Source of the DNA: JBJXFE01 sp046153875 | Lineage (GTDB): Bacteria > Planctomycetota > Phycisphaerae > Phycisphaerales > UBA1924 | Direction: 5' to 3' | Assembly (NCBI GenBank): GCA_046153875.1 | Contig: JBJXFE010000054.1 | Coordinates: forward strand, 1 to 64,000 | Length of the DNA: 64,000 nucleotides | Part shown: piece by piece, positions 32,195 through 43,582 of the stretch | Numbering within the stretch: the first letter of the stretch is position 1 | How the letters are laid out: every line of letters starts with the position of its first letter | Program-made: the position numbers and the translations under genes | The notes under the pieces: generated by a model | Database searches by the model: none | What the model saw: the letters and a program-made list of their open reading frames with translations, nothing else | Told to the model about the DNA's origin: nothing

Positions 32195-32986
32195 TCAGGT
32201 GGTCGGGCTTCGCAGGGCGGGGATCACGACCAGAATGAGGGCGTCGTACAGGGCGTGGACCCCCACCACGATCCCGAACCCGCGCCGGAGGAAGAGCCAG
32301 CCCAGGTAGAACCCGGCCCCGGTGAAGAGCGTAAAGAGCGGCCAGTTGATCCCGCCTCGGGTGGCGATCTCGTGGTAGAGCGCGAACGCCGCGGCGGTGA
32401 CGGTCACCGCGACCCATCGGCCCGTGTCGTCGCTGCGGCGGAACAGGTCCACGATGAGGAAGTGGACGGCGGCGATCCCGATCATGCGGAAGAGCAACTC
32501 TTCATAGAGCCCGGCGCCCACGGCAATCGTGAGTCGGGCGGGCCAGGACATCTCGTAGAGATCGATGCCGGCCATGGCCGCGCCGTCACCGGGTCCGCCG
32601 CCCCCGATCGCGCGGAAGATCAACCCACCGAGCACGAAGAGCGGCGCGGTCCACGCGAGGCACTCGGCGGCCATGCCGAGGAGCACGATCGGGCGGACAC
32701 GCCACGGATCGCGTCGGATCGACTGCCAGGCCACGAGCACCGCGATAAGAGCGAGCCCGGGCAGGAACGGCCCGACCACGCCGGCTTCCTGGAAGACTCC
32801 CAGCAGGATGCTGTGGGCGCGGATGGTCTCGACGACGCCGCGGGCCCGGTCGGTCAGAAAGAACATCGTGCCGGCTTCGTACAGCACGATCAACGGAAGC
32901 AGGAAGACCAGGACGTGCAGCGGGCGCGTCGAGAGCGCGAGATACCCACGCCCGGGGTCCGTGTTCTGCGCCTTGGCCTTGGCCAT
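32195..32986 (-). CDS. CPBP family intramembrane protease
   Basis: Protein of 263 aa with about seven membrane segments. The catalytic glutamates are in G-L-Y-E-E-L-L-F-R-M (about residues 161-170), followed by F-A-L-Y-H-E near 202 and H-A-L-Y-D-A-L near 245, the three conserved motifs of the CPBP (CAAX prenyl protease/bacteriocin-processing, Abi) family. In bacteria these are membrane glutamic endopeptidases of largely unknown substrates. A TACCCT box lies 8 nt before the ATG, leaderless-type. Confidence 0.9.
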   Translation of the reverse strand: MAKAKAQNTDPGRGYLALSTRPLHVLVFLLPLIVLYEAGTMFFLTDRARGVVETIRAHSILLGVFQEAGVVGPFLPGLALIAVLVAWQSIRRDPWRVRPIVLLGMAAECLAWTAPLFVLGGLIFRAIGGGGPGDGAAMAGIDLYEMSWPARLTIAVGAGLYEELLFRMIGIAAVHFLIVDLFRRSDDTGRWVAVTVTAAAFALYHEIATRGGINWPLFTLFTGAGFYLGWLFLRRGFGIVVGVHALYDALILVVIPALRSPTT

Positions 32987-32994
32987 CCCGCGCT

Positions 32995-33000
32995 AGGGTA
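32995..33000 (-). promoter_or_regulatory. TACCCT box 8 nt before the start at 32986
   Basis: Leaderless-type box in the short gap after rpsT. Confidence 0.45.
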
Positions 33001-33023
33001 GCGTCGCGGACCCAAGGCGTGCA

Positions 33024-33305
33024 TCAGGCCGCCTTGGCGCCGGTCTTCTTGGTCTTCAAGGCCGCGCTCATGCGGCTCTTGCGGCGAGCGGCCTGGTTCT
33101 TGTGGATGATGCCCTTGGCGGCGGTGCGGTCCACGATCCTGGAGGTCTTGCGGAAGGAAGTCGTGGCGTCTTCGAGCGACCCGTGGGCCAGCTTGTCGCG
33201 GAACTCCTTGATCGCCTCGCGCATGGTCGTGAGCCGCCAGCGGTTGCGGGCGCGGTGCAGGGCGTTCTGGCGGATGCGCTTCTGGGCGGACAGGGAGTGT
33301 GCCAT
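33024..33305 (-). CDS. rpsT: 30S ribosomal protein S20
   Basis: Protein of 93 aa, highly basic. It opens M-A-H-S-L-S-A-Q-K-R-I-R-Q-N and contains R-N-R-W-R-L-T-T-M-R, K-G-I-I-H-K-N-Q-A-A-R-R-K-S-R-M and a Lys/Ala-rich tail, the standard three-helix S20. It binds 16S rRNA. A GAGGA site lies about 10 nt before the ATG, with a leader of about 60 nt, in contrast to its leaderless neighbours. Confidence 0.96.
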   Translation of the reverse strand: MAHSLSAQKRIRQNALHRARNRWRLTTMREAIKEFRDKLAHGSLEDATTSFRKTSRIVDRTAAKGIIHKNQAARRKSRMSAALKTKKTGAKAA

Positions 33306-33371
33306 CGACGGTGGATCCTCGAGCGGCGCGGCGGGAAACGGCTGAAAACGGTGTCCGCCGGGCCGGGATGA

Positions 33372-33399
33372 AGTATCGCCTGCGCCCGACTCGAATCAA
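33372..33399 (-). promoter_or_regulatory. Candidate rpsT promoter
   Basis: On the minus strand TTGATT (33399-33394), a 16-nt spacer and GATACT (33377-33372). Four of six bases match consensus in each hexamer. It leaves a leader of about 60 nt with a ribosome site. Confidence 0.5.
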
Positions 33400-33454
33400 G
33401 TCGGGGCAGCGGGCCACTTGCCGACCCCTCGTGGGAGGTTTACGCTTGGGCGAC

Positions 33455-33528
33455 GCGGGCGTAGCTCAATTGGATAGAGCATCTGACTACGGATCAGAAG
33501 GTTGGGGGTTCGAGTCCCTCCGCCCGTG
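33455..33528 (+). tRNA. tRNA-Arg (anticodon ACG)
   Basis: A 74-nt cloverleaf: acceptor GCGGGCG pairs with CGCCCGT (one G-U), D-arm TAGCTCAATTGGATAGAGC, anticodon stem CTGAC/ATCAG around an ACG anticodon, T-arm GGTTCGAGTCC. CCA is not encoded. A truncated integrase lies just downstream, so its 3' end may once have been an attachment site. Confidence 0.97.
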
Positions 33529-33689
33529 CTTCTGACTGGCCGCGACCGAGCGTGCCAGGGCGCGACAATCTCCGGAGTCTTTGGGGTTTCGGCGGGGTCG
33601 ATCCCGGCCGTCGCTCCGGGCGGTGGCACGCCGGGGCACGGCGGGCACACGCAGTGCGCGCCGATCAGGGCGCTGCGCGCTTTCGGCTG

Positions 33690-33893
33690 TCAACCAGCAG
33701 TCATTCGCAGAGCGTGGTCGGCGGCCGGGCCGAACGCTTGCGCCAGTGCCGCCCGGTCGTCCGCGATTGTGAAGTGGGCGTACACGTTCAGCGTCAGCCG
33801 CGGGTCCGAGTGCCGAGCTAGCCGCTGCGCCGCCTTCACCGGGACGCCCGACCGCACGAGCGCGGTGACGTAGCCGTGCCGGAACGAGTGCAT
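33690..33893 (-). pseudogene. Tyrosine recombinase (integrase), C-terminal remnant
   Basis: A 67-codon fragment carries the last part of a phage-type integrase: H-S-F-R-H-G-Y-V-T-A-L with the catalytic H-x-x-R, then A-Q-R-L-A-R-H-S-D-P-R-L-T-L-N-V-Y-A-H-F with the nucleophile tyrosine. The catalytic core residues upstream (first Arg, Lys) and the whole DNA-binding half are missing. The same frame continues only a few codons upstream (R-E-P-L-P-A-V) before losing similarity, where the WD40 kinase gene ends at 33910. It points toward tRNA-Arg, 161 bp away, as in an integrated element whose integrase lies next to its attachment site. The gap 33529-33689 holds nothing else recognisable. Confidence 0.82.
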
Positions 33894-33909
33894 GACCGCG
33901 GGAAGCGGC

Positions 33910-37267
<3,358 letters not shown>

Positions 37268-37275
<8 letters not shown>

Positions 37276-37861
37276 CGCCCTGCCCCGCTCCCGACCCCCC
37301 CGGCCCCAGGCGGCAGAAAAGCCACGTGCGCGCAGCCTGCCAGTCGCGGTCCACGGTGCGGCGGCCGATTTTGAGCAGCTCCGCGACCTCCTCGACCGAG
37401 CACCCGCCGAAGAACCGGAGCTCGACGATCTTCGCCTGCTGCTCGTCAAGCTCCGACAGCTCCTCGAGAGCCTCGTCGAGCGCCAGGAGGTCCACGCCGC
37501 GCGCGGGCGCCGCGACGTCGTGATCGTCCACGCGGAGTCGAGCGCCGCCGCCGCCGCGCTTCTCGGCGAGCCGTTCGCGGGCGTGATCGATGAGGATGCG
37601 GCGGATGACTCGCGAGGCAACGGAGAAGAAGTGGAGGCGATCGTTCCAGTCCGTGGTGCGCTGGTCCACGAGCTTGAGGTAGGCCTCGTGGACCAGGGCG
37701 GTCGGCTGGAGGGTGTGGTCCGCCCGCTCACCGCGGAGGTGCGACACGGCGAGACGCCGCATGTCGTCGTAGATGGCGGCCAGGAGCGCGTCGAGGTCGC
37801 GCCGTTCCCCGGACGCCGCGGTCCGCAGCAGCCGCGTGATATCCGCCCCGGATTCGCTCAT
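37268..37861 (-). CDS. ECF-type sigma-70 family factor (planctomycete ECF_sigma70 group)
   Basis: Protein of 197 aa. Region 2: L-A-A-I-Y-D-D-M-R-R-L-A, then H-T-L-Q-P-T-A-L-V-H-E-A-Y-L-K-L, the diagnostic T-L-Q-P-T-A-L-V-H-E-A-Y block of this sigma family. Region 4: L-S-E-L-D-E-Q-Q-A-K-I-V-E-L-R-F-F-G-G and V-E-E-V-A-E-L-L-K-I. Such factors usually sit beside WD40 kinases in planctomycetes, as here. No anti-sigma factor gene is adjacent. A TGTACAAT box lies 44 nt upstream. Confidence 0.93.
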
Positions 37862-37905
37862 GACCCGCCTCGCCTCGGAGCAACCGGCGGTCGCGAGGCT
37901 CGCGG

Positions 37906-37911
37906 ATTGTA
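37906..37911 (-). promoter_or_regulatory. TACAAT -10 box (extended TG) for the sigma-kinase operon
   Basis: TGTACAAT on the minus strand, 44 nt before the ATG. This gives a leader of about 37 nt, unlike the leaderless genes. No -35 is clear. Confidence 0.4.
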
Positions 37912-37928
37912 CAGGTTGCCCGCGCGCG

Positions 37929-37960
37929 CGCCGCCACCCGGGGAAAGCCCCCGGGCGGCG
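37929..37960 (-). terminator. Hairpin terminator downstream of the FG-GAP protein gene
   Basis: Arms CGCCGCCACCCGGGG and CCCCCGGGCGGCG around AAAG, about 38 bp after the stop of the gene at 37999. A near copy follows the gene at 39339, which suggests a shared terminator-type element. No T-run follows, so it may act as a Rho-helped or mRNA-end structure. Confidence 0.5.
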
Positions 37961-37998
37961 CGGCGTGTCGTGGCAGCGTGGGACCATCGGGTGGCGGC

Positions 37999-39156
37999 CT
38001 ACGGGCAGCCTTGCACGAACTTCGTCTGGAAGCATCCGAAATCGGCGACAGTCTGCACGCCGTCCCCGTTGCAGTCGGCGTACGGCGACCCGCCGACGAA
38101 CTTGGTCTGGAAGCACCCGAAGTCGGCCACCGACAAGGCACCGTCGCCCGTGCAGTCGGGGTAGCACCCGGAGTCGGCCCCGGCGACAAAGACGCCGCCC
38201 GTGAATCCCGGATCGCCCGCGACGAACGACGTGATGAACGCCCCCGAACGGGAAAAGACGCGCACCTGGGGCGGGCCGCCGGGCCCCGTCCCCGCGATGA
38301 TCTCGGGAATGCCGTCACCGTCCACATCGGCCGACGCCACCCGGACCCCGCCGATGAATGACGGCCCGAACGCGGAGAACGAAGCGAGCATGGCGCCGGT
38401 CTGCCCGTCGAACACCTTGACGTGTCCTCCGGGGGCGCCCGCCCCGGCGCCCACGATGATGTCGTCGAACCCACCACTGCTCGATCGCGCTCCGGCCACA
38501 GACGTTCCGCCGATGAAGCCCGCGAACGCGAAGAAGGACCTGATCTCCGCGCCGGTTGAGCCGGAGAAGACCTTGACATGTCCGTTGGCGTCGGCGCCCA
38601 CGATGATGTCGTCGAACCCGTCACCATTCACGTCTCCGGACCCGACGAAGACCCCGCCCGTGAAGCCCGGGAATGCGAAGAACGACTGCAGCTCCGTGCC
38701 GGTAGCCCCCGAGAACACCTTGACGTGGGTGGAGCCCGTCGCTGTGCCGGTGATCACCTCCGCGCGCCCGTCGTTGTTCACGTCGCCGGCTGCCACATGC
38801 ACCCCCCCGGTGTACGACGGGCCGTAGGTATTGGAGTTGGTCAGCAACAGGGTGCCCGGGCCGACATGGGCGAGGCCGGAGTAGACCCTGACTTCCGCGG
38901 GGCCCCCGGGTCCAAGGCCCGTCACGGTGTCCTGCAACCCGTCGCCGTTCACGTCGCCCACGGCCACCCGAATCCCGCCGGTGAAGTTCGGCGCGGCGGG
39001 ATACACCAGCGCCAGGGGCGGATCCGGGTTGAACGGGTCGTACACACGCACCACCGGGGGCCCCCCCTCGCCGAGCCCGACCACGATCTGACCCTGGACG
39101 CCGGCCGACACGAACGCGGCGGCCGCGGCCCCCGCGCACACGCTGATCCGTTGCAT
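37999..39156 (-). CDS. Secreted FG-GAP/VCBS repeat protein with dockerin-like C-terminus
   Basis: Protein of 385 aa. Signal peptide (about residues 1-22, ending S-A-G-V-Q-G-Q). The body is a beta-propeller of FG-GAP-type repeats, each with G-D-V-N-G-D-G or A-D-V-D-G-D-G calcium loops and V-R-V-F/V-K-V-F strands (about 35-330). The last 55 residues are the dockerin-like module: C-Y-P-D-C-T-G-D-G-A-L-S-V-A-D-F, then D-C-N-G-D-G-V-Q-T-V-A-D-F-G-C-F-Q-T, ending Q-G-C-P. Both EF-hand-type loops keep Asp at position 5. GGGAG lies 9 nt before the ATG. Probably cell-surface or secreted, perhaps bound to a cohesin-like partner, none of which is seen here. Confidence 0.88.
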   Translation of the reverse strand: MQRISVCAGAAAAAFVSAGVQGQIVVGLGEGGPPVVRVYDPFNPDPPLALVYPAAPNFTGGIRVAVGDVNGDGLQDTVTGLGPGGPAEVRVYSGLAHVGPGTLLLTNSNTYGPSYTGGVHVAAGDVNNDGRAEVITGTATGSTHVKVFSGATGTELQSFFAFPGFTGGVFVGSGDVNGDGFDDIIVGADANGHVKVFSGSTGAEIRSFFAFAGFIGGTSVAGARSSSGGFDDIIVGAGAGAPGGHVKVFDGQTGAMLASFSAFGPSFIGGVRVASADVDGDGIPEIIAGTGPGGPPQVRVFSRSGAFITSFVAGDPGFTGGVFVAGADSGCYPDCTGDGALSVADFGCFQTKFVGGSPYADCNGDGVQTVADFGCFQTKFVQGCP

Positions 39157-39282
39157 GATTCTGCTCCCGTGGCCGGACGCGCCGGCCTGCACGACGCCTC
39201 ATGGCGCCGTGTGAGTGACGCGGAAACCGCCCGCGATATGCGCCACATGGCTGGCGTCTGAGGGCGGAGACGGCGCGCGCGA

Positions 39283-39310
39283 CCGCCCGGAGGGAAAGCC
39301 CCCCGGGCGG
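39283..39310 (-). terminator. Hairpin terminator downstream of the beta-rich secreted gene
   Basis: Twelve-bp arms CCGCCCGGAGGG and CCCCCCGGGCGG with one mismatch and a loop AAAG, 29 bp after the stop at 39339. It closely matches the hairpin at 37929-37960 in sequence and position. Confidence 0.55.
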
Positions 39311-39338
39311 ACACACGTGTTGGACGACGCGACAAGGG

Positions 39339-41540
39339 CTACGGGCAACCGATGACGTACTTCCCCTGGAAGCACCCGAAGTCCGCCACGGTCAGAACCC
39401 CGTCGCCGTTGCACTCGGCGTAGGGCGATCCGCCCACGAACTTGGTCTGGAAGCACCCGAAGTCCGCCACGGTCAGCGCCTTGTCGCCGTTGCAGTCCGG
39501 GTAGCAGCTATCGATGCTGTCCAGCCGCAGCACGACGGCGTGCGGCTCATACCGGACGCTCCACTCGTAGCTCGTCAGCCCGACGACCGTCACCGGGTCG
39601 TTCGCAAACGCGCCCGTCACGTCCCCCACCGCCAGCAGGATCGTGAACTCGTCGCCGACTTGCGGCGTGAACAGCGCCCCGCCCGGCAATACCGGGTGGA
39701 ACTCGACCTCCAGCGTCCCCGCGACCGCCGCGTCGCCCGCCGTGACCATCAGCTGGTCGTACGTCACGCCGGGCTCGTAGCCGCGCAGCGACACCTCCCA
39801 GGTGCTGCCGGGCTCCGCGCGATACCGGTCCGCCCTTGTAAACGCCGAGACCCGCAGCGTCCCCTGGTTCACCAGCCCGACGTCCCGCAGGTCCACATCG
39901 ACCAGCAGCGGGCTGCTCGCGATCCACAGCTCCCCGTCGCCCGTGAACGCGGCGGCGCCGGTGATCAGCCCGCCCGCGTCCAGCCGCAGCACGTCGTCGG
40001 GGTCGGGGATCGTGATCGTCCCGTCGAACGCGTGCAGGTAGCCGTCGAACGCCACATGCCCGCTGACGTTGAGGTCTCCCAGCAGCTCGAACGTGTCTCC
40101 ACCGCGGTACCGCGTCGAGAACACCGACGGATGCCCGATCAGGTTCATCACGCCGGCCATCTCGAACCGCTCGTTGATGCCCGCCACATTCATCTCCAGG
40201 CAGCCCAGCGAACCGTTGGCGACCGTGATCGTCCCGTTGAACGCTCCGCCCCCGTCCGTCTGAAGTGAATCGACGGACACCGTCAGATCGTTCCAGATCG
40301 TCCAGGCCGTGTCGCCGTCCCCGTCCATGTCGAAGACCTCGGCGTCGATGACGGTCGGGCCCAGCACCATCGCGTTCCCCATCTGGCGGGCGACGCCCGC
40401 GATCTCAACCGAGCCGTTCCACGTCGTCGAGCCATTGAAGTCCACCGTCCCGTCGGCCGCCGCCGCGCTGAGCGTGCTGAACGACCCGCCGCGCATCGTG
40501 GTCGGGGCGTCGAAGTCGAGCGCCCCGTTGAGGAACACCTGGTACTCGCCGCCCCACACCGTCGTCGCGCCGTCGAACTCCACGCGGGACCCCGCGCCCA
40601 CGATGACGCTCGTCGAGTCCTCGAGTTCGGCCTCCGCCAGCACCCGCAGGTGCCCCTGCGCACCGCCCACCAGCATCGTGCCGCCGAACATCATCTCCGA
40701 CCCCGCGATCTGCGACGCCGCCGCGGGATTGTTCTGTCCGATCACATTGATCAGGCCGGTGTCCACGCCCCAGCCGTCGTCGATGTCCATCGTGAGCAGC
40801 GCGCCGGGGACCATGGTGACGATCCCGCTGAACGGATCGAGCAGCGCGCTCGCCCTCACCTCCAGCACGCTGAACGGGATGTTGAGCCGCAGCTGCCCGT
40901 CCCCGGACGTCCCGTCGAGGTTGACGGTCTGCCAGGGCTCGAAGTACCCGGACTGCAGCACGAGCCCGCCGTTGTTGCCCGGGTCGATGTACCCGTCGTT
41001 GGCGAACAGGTCGCCGACCACCATCTTGCCGCGGCCGAGGATCGTGCCCTGCGACCATCCGTCGTAGCCGAACATCACCTCGACGTTGTCGCGCAGCTCA
41101 AAGAACGCACCGGCCCCGAGCCGCAGGTCGCCCTGGAAGTCCTTCTGGTTGGGCCCCGCGCCGGGGCGGGCGATGACCCGCGACCCGGCGCCGGTGATCC
41201 ATGCCTCGTGGAACGAGACCAGCTCCGACCCGTTCATGTCCACCGTCATCCCGTCGCTCACCTCGAGGTGGTCATAGACGACGGTGATGATCCCCGCGCC
41301 CATGAGCACCGTGCTGTTCTGCACGCCCGCCACGTTGCCGATGAGAATCGTCGCGTCCAGGGAGGGCGGCGGGCCCAGCGGCGTCCAGTTGGCACCGTTG
41401 CCCCACCAGCCGTTGCCAGCGGTCCACGAGTAGGTCTGGCCCGCGGCGGGCGCGGCCAGCCCCGCGGCCGCGGCCAGCAAGGCCGCACTCACGATGAGCC
41501 CGGAGGGGGAGAGGGAGCGAGAACGCCTGCGTGGTGACAT
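39339..41540 (-). CDS. Large secreted beta-repeat protein with dockerin-like C-terminus
   Basis: Protein of 733 aa. It starts M-S-P-R-R-R-S-R-S with a long signal peptide ending A-A-P-A-A-G-Q. The mature part begins Y-S-W-T-A-G-N-G-W-W-G-N-G-A-N-W, the opening seen in planctomycete autotransporter-like and PEP-CTERM proteins with N-x-x-N-W motifs, followed by about 600 residues of short beta-strand repeats (probable beta-helix). The end carries C-Y-P-D-C-N-G-D-K-A-L-T-V-A-D-F-G-C-F-Q-T and E-C-N-G-D-G-V-L-T-V-A-D-F-G-C-F-Q-G-K-Y-V-I. The second loop is a hybrid of the two subtypes in this region. AAAGGAA lies 5 nt before the ATG. The in-frame extension to 41687 is unsupported. Confidence 0.85.
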   Translation of the reverse strand: MSPRRRSRSLSPSGLIVSAALLAAAAGLAAPAAGQTYSWTAGNGWWGNGANWTPLGPPPSLDATILIGNVAGVQNSTVLMGAGIITVVYDHLEVSDGMTVDMNGSELVSFHEAWITGAGSRVIARPGAGPNQKDFQGDLRLGAGAFFELRDNVEVMFGYDGWSQGTILGRGKMVVGDLFANDGYIDPGNNGGLVLQSGYFEPWQTVNLDGTSGDGQLRLNIPFSVLEVRASALLDPFSGIVTMVPGALLTMDIDDGWGVDTGLINVIGQNNPAAASQIAGSEMMFGGTMLVGGAQGHLRVLAEAELEDSTSVIVGAGSRVEFDGATTVWGGEYQVFLNGALDFDAPTTMRGGSFSTLSAAAADGTVDFNGSTTWNGSVEIAGVARQMGNAMVLGPTVIDAEVFDMDGDGDTAWTIWNDLTVSVDSLQTDGGGAFNGTITVANGSLGCLEMNVAGINERFEMAGVMNLIGHPSVFSTRYRGGDTFELLGDLNVSGHVAFDGYLHAFDGTITIPDPDDVLRLDAGGLITGAAAFTGDGELWIASSPLLVDVDLRDVGLVNQGTLRVSAFTRADRYRAEPGSTWEVSLRGYEPGVTYDQLMVTAGDAAVAGTLEVEFHPVLPGGALFTPQVGDEFTILLAVGDVTGAFANDPVTVVGLTSYEWSVRYEPHAVVLRLDSIDSCYPDCNGDKALTVADFGCFQTKFVGGSPYAECNGDGVLTVADFGCFQGKYVIGCP

Positions 41541-41691
41541 CGGAGTTCCTTTCGGTGTGACGGCGATGACGCCGGTCGATGTACGACGCGGAAACGGCGC
41601 GCGGACCGCGCCGCGCGGCTCTCTGCCGGCGCGCCCGGCTACGCCTTCGTTGGAAAGCGCTACCCGGCCGTAATTGATCGCGCCCATCTTC

Positions 41692-43041
41692 TCACGGGCA
41701 CCCCAGCACGTACTTCCCCTGGTAGCACCCGAAGTCGGCCACTGTCAGCGTCCCGCTCGCGTTGCAGTCCGCGTACAGGTCGCTCAGCACGTACTTGCCC
41801 TGGAAGCAGCCGAAGTCGGCGACGGTGAGGGTGCCGCTGTTGTTACAGTCGGGGTAGCACGGCGTGCAGCCCCACCGCCCGATGTTCCGCGCCGGCACCC
41901 CGCCGGTGGTCTCGAACGTGCCGCCCACGTAGAGCGCCGGGCCGGTCCCGTCGTCGAAATCGGCGAGGGCGAACGTCCAAGGGAACGAGCCTCCGAGCCC
42001 CGCCCCGAGGGCCGTGAACGCGCTCCCGTCCCAGCGGGCGATCCCCTTCGCCGCCACACCGCCGGCGACGTTGAAGTCGCCGCCGACGTAGAGGGCCGGC
42101 CCGCCGCCGTCGTCGAACACGTGCAGCGCGTACACGAACGGGGAGGACACCCCGCCGATGCCTCCGTTCAGTCCGGACCACGATGCGCCGTTCCAGCGGG
42201 CCACGCGGTTGACCGTGACCCCCCCGGCGTTGTCGAAGTACCCGCCCGCGTAGAGCCGCGCATGGTTCGGGCCGGGGCCGTCCTCGTCGAACGAGGCCAG
42301 GGCGTACACCGTGCTGTTCATCCCGATCCCGAGGGGCGACCAGTTGAAGCCGTTCCACTTGGCGATGAAGTTGCCGGCCACAGCGAAGAAGCCGCCGCAG
42401 TAAAGCGCGGGGCCGGTTCCGTCGTCGTGCACCGCCAGGACGTGCGCCGTCTGGTTGATCCCCGCTCCGACCGACGACCACGAGGCCCCGTTCCAGCGCG
42501 CCACCTTGCCCGCGAGCATCGTGCCTCCGGTCCACACGAACTCGCCGCCGGCGTACAGGGCGGGGCCCGTCCCGTCGTCGTGCGACGCCAGGGCGTACAC
42601 CCGGTCGCTCAGCCCGAGCCCGCACGCAGACCAGGCTGACCCGTCCCAACGCGCGACGTTTATCGCGGCCACGCCCCCCGCGTTGTCGAACAGCCCGCCG
42701 GCGTAGAGGACGCCCCCGTGGACCGCCAGCGCCTGCACGTAGGTGCCGGTCGTCCCGGACCCCAGAGCGGCCCAGCCCGATCCGGTCCACCGCGCGACGT
42801 GCGCCGCGCCGGAGCCGCCCGCGCTGGCGAACCATCCTCCGGCGTAAAGCGCCGGGGGGTTCGGGCCGACGCCGTCGTCATCGAACACCGCCAGCGCCTC
42901 GACGGCGTCGTTCATGCCGTAGCCGGGCACGCCGAAACCCTCCGACCAGGACGAAGGGCATTGCCCCGGCGCGCCCGCCGCACAAGCCAAGGCGATGCAG
43001 CCCGCGGTCCCGCGGCCCCGCCGACCAAGCCCCACGTTCAT
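41692..43041 (-). CDS. Secreted Kelch-like repeat protein with dockerin-like C-terminus
   Basis: Protein of 449 aa. A short signal region (about residues 8-26, ending A-P-G-Q-C) is followed by seven to eight repeats of roughly 50 residues, each of the form L-Y-A-G-G-x-F-x-x-A-G-G, V-A-R-W-x-G-x-x-W-S-x-L-G, so a beta-propeller is likely. The last 55 residues hold C-Y-P-D-C-N-N-S-G-T-L-T-V-A-D-F and D-C-N-A-S-G-T-L-T-V-A-D-F-G-C-Y-Q-G-K-Y-V-L-G-C-P, the Ser-type dockerin-like subtype in which the fifth loop residue is Ser instead of Asp. GGGAGA precedes the ATG. Secreted or surface attached; partner unknown. Confidence 0.86.
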   Translation of the reverse strand: MNVGLGRRGRGTAGCIALACAAGAPGQCPSSWSEGFGVPGYGMNDAVEALAVFDDDGVGPNPPALYAGGWFASAGGSGAAHVARWTGSGWAALGSGTTGTYVQALAVHGGVLYAGGLFDNAGGVAAINVARWDGSAWSACGLGLSDRVYALASHDDGTGPALYAGGEFVWTGGTMLAGKVARWNGASWSSVGAGINQTAHVLAVHDDGTGPALYCGGFFAVAGNFIAKWNGFNWSPLGIGMNSTVYALASFDEDGPGPNHARLYAGGYFDNAGGVTVNRVARWNGASWSGLNGGIGGVSSPFVYALHVFDDGGGPALYVGGDFNVAGGVAAKGIARWDGSAFTALGAGLGGSFPWTFALADFDDGTGPALYVGGTFETTGGVPARNIGRWGCTPCYPDCNNSGTLTVADFGCFQGKYVLSDLYADCNASGTLTVADFGCYQGKYVLGCP

Positions 43042-43171
43042 GTGGATCTCCCCACGGCGCGCCGTAGCAGCGGCCGCCGGCACCAGCATACCGCGCGGCG
43101 GCGCACCCGCTAGCCGCCGCTGCTCGCCGGGCTACGGGTTTGAGCAAAATGAGAAGCAGCGCGGGCAGCGC

Positions 43172-43582
43172 CTACGGGCAACCGAGCACGTACTTGCCTT
43201 GGAAGCACCCGAAGTCGGCGACGCTGAGGGCGCCGCTTCCGTTGCAGTCGGCGTAGAGATCGCCCAGCACGTACTTGCCCTGGAAGCAGCCGAAGTCGGC
43301 GACGCTGAGAGTGCCGCTGCCGTTGCAATCGGGATAGCACGCCGGCGGCCCACCTCCGCCGCCGAGGAACCCGCCGGCGAGCGCGAGCACGCCTCCGGTC
43401 GCGGCCCCCGCGTCAGGCTGGCCGATTGTCCCGATCAGCGTGAACCCGCCGCCGGTGCTGGTGCCCCCACCGCCGTCGAGCGAGTTCCAGGATAGATCCA
43501 GCCCCGGGCCCATCTGTGCGCGGGCGGGGGCGGCCCCCAAGGCCACGCCCGCGATGGTCGCGACGGTCAGAATCAGTTTCAT
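43172..43582 (-). CDS. Small secreted protein with dockerin-like C-terminus
   Basis: Protein of 136 aa. Signal peptide with cleavage after A-P-A-R-A-Q, then M-G-P-G-L-D-L-S-W-N-S-L-D-G-G-G-G-T-S-T and G-G-G-F-T-L-I-G-T-I-G-Q-P-D-A-G, a motif that recurs in secreted planctomycete proteins, and the Ser-type dockerin-like tail (C-Y-P-D-C-N-G-S-G-T-L-S-V and D-C-N-G-S-G-A-L-S-V-A-D-F). Its start overlaps the stop of the collagen-like gene upstream by 4 nt (ATGA), so it is made with that protein. A decayed copy of its central part is seen at 52470-52571. Confidence 0.86.
   Translation of the reverse strand: MKLILTVATIAGVALGAAPARAQMGPGLDLSWNSLDGGGGTSTGGGFTLIGTIGQPDAGAATGGVLALAGGFLGGGGGPPACYPDCNGSGTLSVADFGCFQGKYVLGDLYADCNGSGALSVADFGCFQGKYVLGCP

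Noticed and set aside
33487..33693. Open frame overlapping tRNA-Arg that reads like D-S-N-P-Q-P-S-D
   Set aside because: This is the familiar false peptide produced by reading the reverse strand of a tRNA gene.
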